A stretch of DNA of 64,000 nt from Salinicoccus sesuvii (GTDB lineage Bacteria; Bacillota; Bacilli; Staphylococcales; Salinicoccaceae), in assembly GCF_042648145.1 (NCBI RefSeq), contig NZ_JBHRWV010000002.1, positions 285,180 through 349,179 on the forward strand, read 5' to 3'. Shown here piece after piece: positions 61,404 through 64,000 of the stretch. Each line of letters starts with the position of its first letter. Position 1 is the first letter of the stretch. The position numbers were made by a program, and so were the translations under genes. The notes beneath the pieces are model-generated. The model was given only the letters and a program-made list of their open reading frames with translations, was not told the origin of the DNA and did no database searches.

Positions 61404-63869
61404 ATGGAACAGAACTATAAACGAAGTGCGAAAAAGTCTTCCCGTAAAAGCAGTACATCCGCAAAGAAGAAAGGTGCGCGCCGTTCCAGAGCATCACTCA
61501 TTAAACGTATCGTACTGTGGGTGGTCCTCATCGGTCTTGTGATGCTTGTGGTAGGTTCATTCTTGTTTGCATTCTACGCATCACGGGCGCCCGCCTTCAG
61601 CGAAGAAAAACTGCAAGACCCGATTCCCGCACGAATCTACGATATGAATGACGAACTGGTTACAACCTTGTATGAAGGACAGGAGCGGCAGCTCATCGAT
61701 ATAGAGGATACGCCGACTCACGTGACGGACGCGGTGCTTGCTGTTGAGGACAATCGTTTCTATGATCACGGCGCCATCGATTTTGTAAGGCTCGGCGGCG
61801 CAGTGCTCAATAACATCACAGATGGTTTCGGTAGCCAAGGTGCAAGTACAATCACTCAGCAAGTGGTGAAGCGTGTATTTCTGACTGCAGATAAATCATT
61901 GGAAAGAAAAGCCCAAGAAGCCTACCTCTCCTACCGATTGGAGCAGGAATACTCGAAGGATGAAATTCTTGAGATGTATATGAATAAGATTTATTATTCG
62001 GATGGCATATACGGTATACGAACAGCAGCAGACTACTATTTCGAAAAGGATCTTGAGGATCTGAATTTGGCAGAAACTGCGTATCTCGCAGGACTGCCAC
62101 AGCTGCCAAATAGATACAATCTTTACGTAGACGCGGAACTCGGTACCAATCGTGCCAGAACAGTGCTTAGCTTGATGCGCCATCATGAACGCATCACCGA
62201 GGCCGAATATAACGAAGCAATCGAAACAGATATTACTGCCAACCTGGTTGAGCGCTCCGAGGAGGATCGTGCCTCCAGTGAACCCGATGATCCGGAATAT
62301 GCGGCATACATCAATGTCGTAAAGCAGGAACTCCAAACGAATGATACATTCAGAAATATGGAAGTCGGCGAAGCGCTTGCCAGCGGTATATCCATCTATA
62401 CCAATATGGACAGCGGCGTCCAGCGCCAGTTGCAGACGATGGTCGATAACAGAGACTACTACTATAATCCGAAGTTCCAAAGCGAAGATTTCAACATGGC
62501 CTCCACCATACTGGATACTGAGACAGGCAACCTCGTGGCGATATCTGGCGGACGAGATTACCGGGAAGTAGTCATGCATAATCAAGCACTGGTTGAAAAG
62601 AATGTTGGTTCGACGATGAAACCGTTCCTGGCTTACGGACCGGCCATTGAAAACATGCAGTGGCGGACGGATCATCTGATAGAAGATGAGTACGAATACC
62701 AGCCGGATGGCTTTGAGAATACCATCTACAACTATGATGGCCAAGATCACGGTACAGTCACAGCGCGTGATGCTCTGAGACAGAGTCTTAATATACCAGC
62801 TGTCAAAACATTTGAAGCAGTAAAAGATGAGGCAGGAGAAGATGCACCAAGAGAGTTTGCCGAAAACGTCGGGCTCGATTACAGTGGGAAAGCAGATGGC
62901 GACTATACTTTGTCATTTAATGACGTGCTTGGCGGCTATGAGTCACGCTTTACACCTCTTCAGATGGCTGAAGCCTATGCCACTCTCGGGAATGGCGGCA
63001 CATATAATGCAGCGCAGTCGATTCGTCATATTGTCACCAATGAAGGCGAAACAATCGAGTTTGAAAACGAAGGTGAAGAAGCTATGGAGGACTATACGGC
63101 ATACATGCTAACGGATATGCTAAAAGGTACCTTCGAATCGTACGGTAGCGCCGACTATATCCAGATGAACGGATTAAATATTGCCGGCAAGACGGGTACA
63201 ACCTCTTACAGTAGAGAAGATAGAGAAGAATATGACTTACCGGATAATTCGGCCAAAGATGCTTGGATTGTAGGCTATACCCCAGAATATACAATGAGCC
63301 TATGGACTGGTTTTACAGCGACGAAAGCCGGTGGTGAAACTTCGTTTGTTGGGGCAGATGAGCATATCACCCCACAGTGGTTCTTTAGAGATGTTATGCA
63401 ATCAATCAGCACATATAATGGACAGGACTTTGATCGTCCCGACAGCGTAATAGAAGATAACGGTGCGCTCGCCGTCAGAGGCAGTGAAGATGTCAAGTCG
63501 GATGATACTTCTAGAGAAGGATCAAGAAATGCGCAACCAGCACAGACAGTCGAAGCAACAGAAGAACCGTCTGAAGTCACTATCGAACCTGAAGAAACGG
63601 CTGAGCAGCCAACTCAGGAAACCGAGACGTCGGAATCCGCCGCTGAGGAAGAAACCGAAGAAGAAACAACCGAGGAACCAAGAACTTCAGAGCCTTCCAC
63701 AGAAGAGGCAACCGAGGAGCAGACAGTCCAAGAAACGATTGAGGAGACCGTTGAACAGACTACCGAAGAACCAACTGTAGAAAGTAGTTCCGAAGAAACG
63801 GTCGAAGAGACTCAGCCGGTCGAGGAACCGACTGAAGAAACCACAGAAGAAATCGATGAAGCATCATAA
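61404..63869 (+). CDS. pbp2: Class A penicillin-binding protein (PBP2-like) with acidic C-terminal tail
   Basis: This bifunctional enzyme polymerises and cross-links peptidoglycan. The 821-residue protein has a basic cytoplasmic N-terminus, a membrane helix at about 34-58, a GT51 domain with the catalytic E115 in EDNRFYDHG and SQGASTITQQ, and a transpeptidase domain with S403 in STMK, SLN at 461-463 and KTGT at 596-599. S. aureus PBP2 is about 720 residues; here residues 712-819 form an extra Glu/Thr-rich tail of TEE-like repeats. It is co-transcribed with recU. The tail probably faces the wall or is an adaptation to salt. Confidence 0.93.
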   Translation: MEQNYKRSAKKSSRKSSTSAKKKGARRSRASLIKRIVLWVVLIGLVMLVVGSFLFAFYASRAPAFSEEKLQDPIPARIYDMNDELVTTLYEGQERQLIDIEDTPTHVTDAVLAVEDNRFYDHGAIDFVRLGGAVLNNITDGFGSQGASTITQQVVKRVFLTADKSLERKAQEAYLSYRLEQEYSKDEILEMYMNKIYYSDGIYGIRTAADYYFEKDLEDLNLAETAYLAGLPQLPNRYNLYVDAELGTNRARTVLSLMRHHERITEAEYNEAIETDITANLVERSEEDRASSEPDDPEYAAYINVVKQELQTNDTFRNMEVGEALASGISIYTNMDSGVQRQLQTMVDNRDYYYNPKFQSEDFNMASTILDTETGNLVAISGGRDYREVVMHNQALVEKNVGSTMKPFLAYGPAIENMQWRTDHLIEDEYEYQPDGFENTIYNYDGQDHGTVTARDALRQSLNIPAVKTFEAVKDEAGEDAPREFAENVGLDYSGKADGDYTLSFNDVLGGYESRFTPLQMAEAYATLGNGGTYNAAQSIRHIVTNEGETIEFENEGEEAMEDYTAYMLTDMLKGTFESYGSADYIQMNGLNIAGKTGTTSYSREDREEYDLPDNSAKDAWIVGYTPEYTMSLWTGFTATKAGGETSFVGADEHITPQWFFRDVMQSISTYNGQDFDRPDSVIEDNGALAVRGSEDVKSDDTSREGSRNAQPAQTVEATEEPSEVTIEPEETAEQPTQETETSESAAEEETEEETTEEPRTSEPSTEEATEEQTVQETIEETVEQTTEEPTVESSSEETVEETQPVEEPTEETTEEIDEAS

Positions 63870-63892
63870 ATAAAAAAGCCATTGGAATCTAG

Positions 63893-64000
63893 TGTTGACC
63901 TGAGACCACTAAAGTTTACAGATGAATAAAATAATTTTTGCTGAGATTCTAATTGATTAGAATCTCAGCTTTTTATGCGGCAATCTTGCGCAATTCGACA
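63893..64000 (-). mobile_element. Probable end of an IS3/IS150-type insertion sequence (partial)
   Basis: TGTTGACCTGAGACCACTAAAGTTTACAG (described by position, 63893-63921) begins with TG and looks like the terminal repeat of IS150-group elements. Past it lies an internal terminator hairpin, then on the minus strand a short C-terminal coding end, V-E-L-R-K-I-A-A-stop (63973-63999), which resembles the last residues of IS3-family OrfB (often SPVxxR...). The rest of the element would lie beyond the window. The identification rests on short stretches only. Confidence 0.4.
63940..63975 (+). terminator. Terminator downstream of pbp2
   Basis: GCTGAGATTCTAA-TTGA-TTAGAATCTCAGC is followed by TTTTTA. 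It lies inside the probable IS end rather than directly behind pbp2. Confidence 0.82.

Noticed and set aside
61896..62750. 284-codon minus-strand ORF opposite pbp2
   Set aside because: It is antisense to the conserved transpeptidase region, with no start signal and no family match.

Overview
The window is chromosomal DNA from a low-to-moderate GC member of the Staphylococcaceae, most likely outside Staphylococcus itself (Jeotgalicoccus/Salinicoccus-like). The grounds are protein similarity recalled from memory and gene order: femA-femB, lysC-asd-dapABD-alr-lysA-cspA, odhBA-arlRS-pgpB-murG, crr-msrB-msrA-dfr-thyA, cvfB, cvfC and rnpB-gpsB-ypsA-recU-pbp2 all follow staphylococcal organisation, while the proteins are clearly diverged from S. 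aureus. No search was run, so the genus is an inference.

Layout. 1-5.7 kb: the 3' part of a sodium/alanine symporter, a secreted DUF1002 protein, an LCP cell-wall ligase, a CDF metal exporter and a Y-family polymerase behind a near-perfect LexA box. 5.7-9.75 kb: three tandem FemABX genes for the peptidoglycan cross-bridge (femA, femB and a divergent third). 9.8-13.2 kb: an SSS symporter, an isolated serine recombinase in AT-rich DNA, a gene-free stretch and a small membrane protein. 13.3-19.6 kb: pepF, threonine aldolase, cvfB, a sirtuin and an ABC-F ATPase. 19.6-28 kb: a lysine riboswitch with attenuator, then the complete acetyl-DAP lysine operon. 28-35.2 kb: cspA, DUF1033, acylphosphatase, xpaC-telA, brnQ and a VWA/MoxR/DUF6501 cluster. 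35.3-46.6 kb: odhBA, arlRS, an acetyltransferase, a candidate Fur-controlled small RNA, pgpB-like, murG, ctpA and deoD. 46.6-54.5 kb: yozE, crr, msrBA, ypmS-like, dfr, thyA, a 23-codon transcription unit, bacilliredoxin, a split cvfC with an unlisted zinc-finger gene upstream, RNase H-like, 5'-3' exonuclease and rhodanese. 54.5-64 kb: a double dynamin, an rRNA methyltransferase, RNase P RNA, gpsB, ypsA, yppE-like, recU and a class A PBP with a long acidic tail, followed by what looks like the end of an IS3-type element.

How the genes work together. Much of the window builds or manages the cell wall: lysine/DAP precursors, murG, FemABX bridge enzymes, PBP2, GpsB, LCP protein and CtpA. A second theme is stress and redox handling (MsrA/B, bacilliredoxin, rhodanese, CspA, Cvf proteins, SOS polymerase, RecU).

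I see no phage, CRISPR array, tRNA or classical defence island. The most interesting items are the candidate IsrR-like RNA at 42.25-42.36 kb, the A9 tract that splits cvfC, the ABC-F protein with one degenerate composite ATP site, the third FemABX paralogue and the Tyr-98 DHFR.
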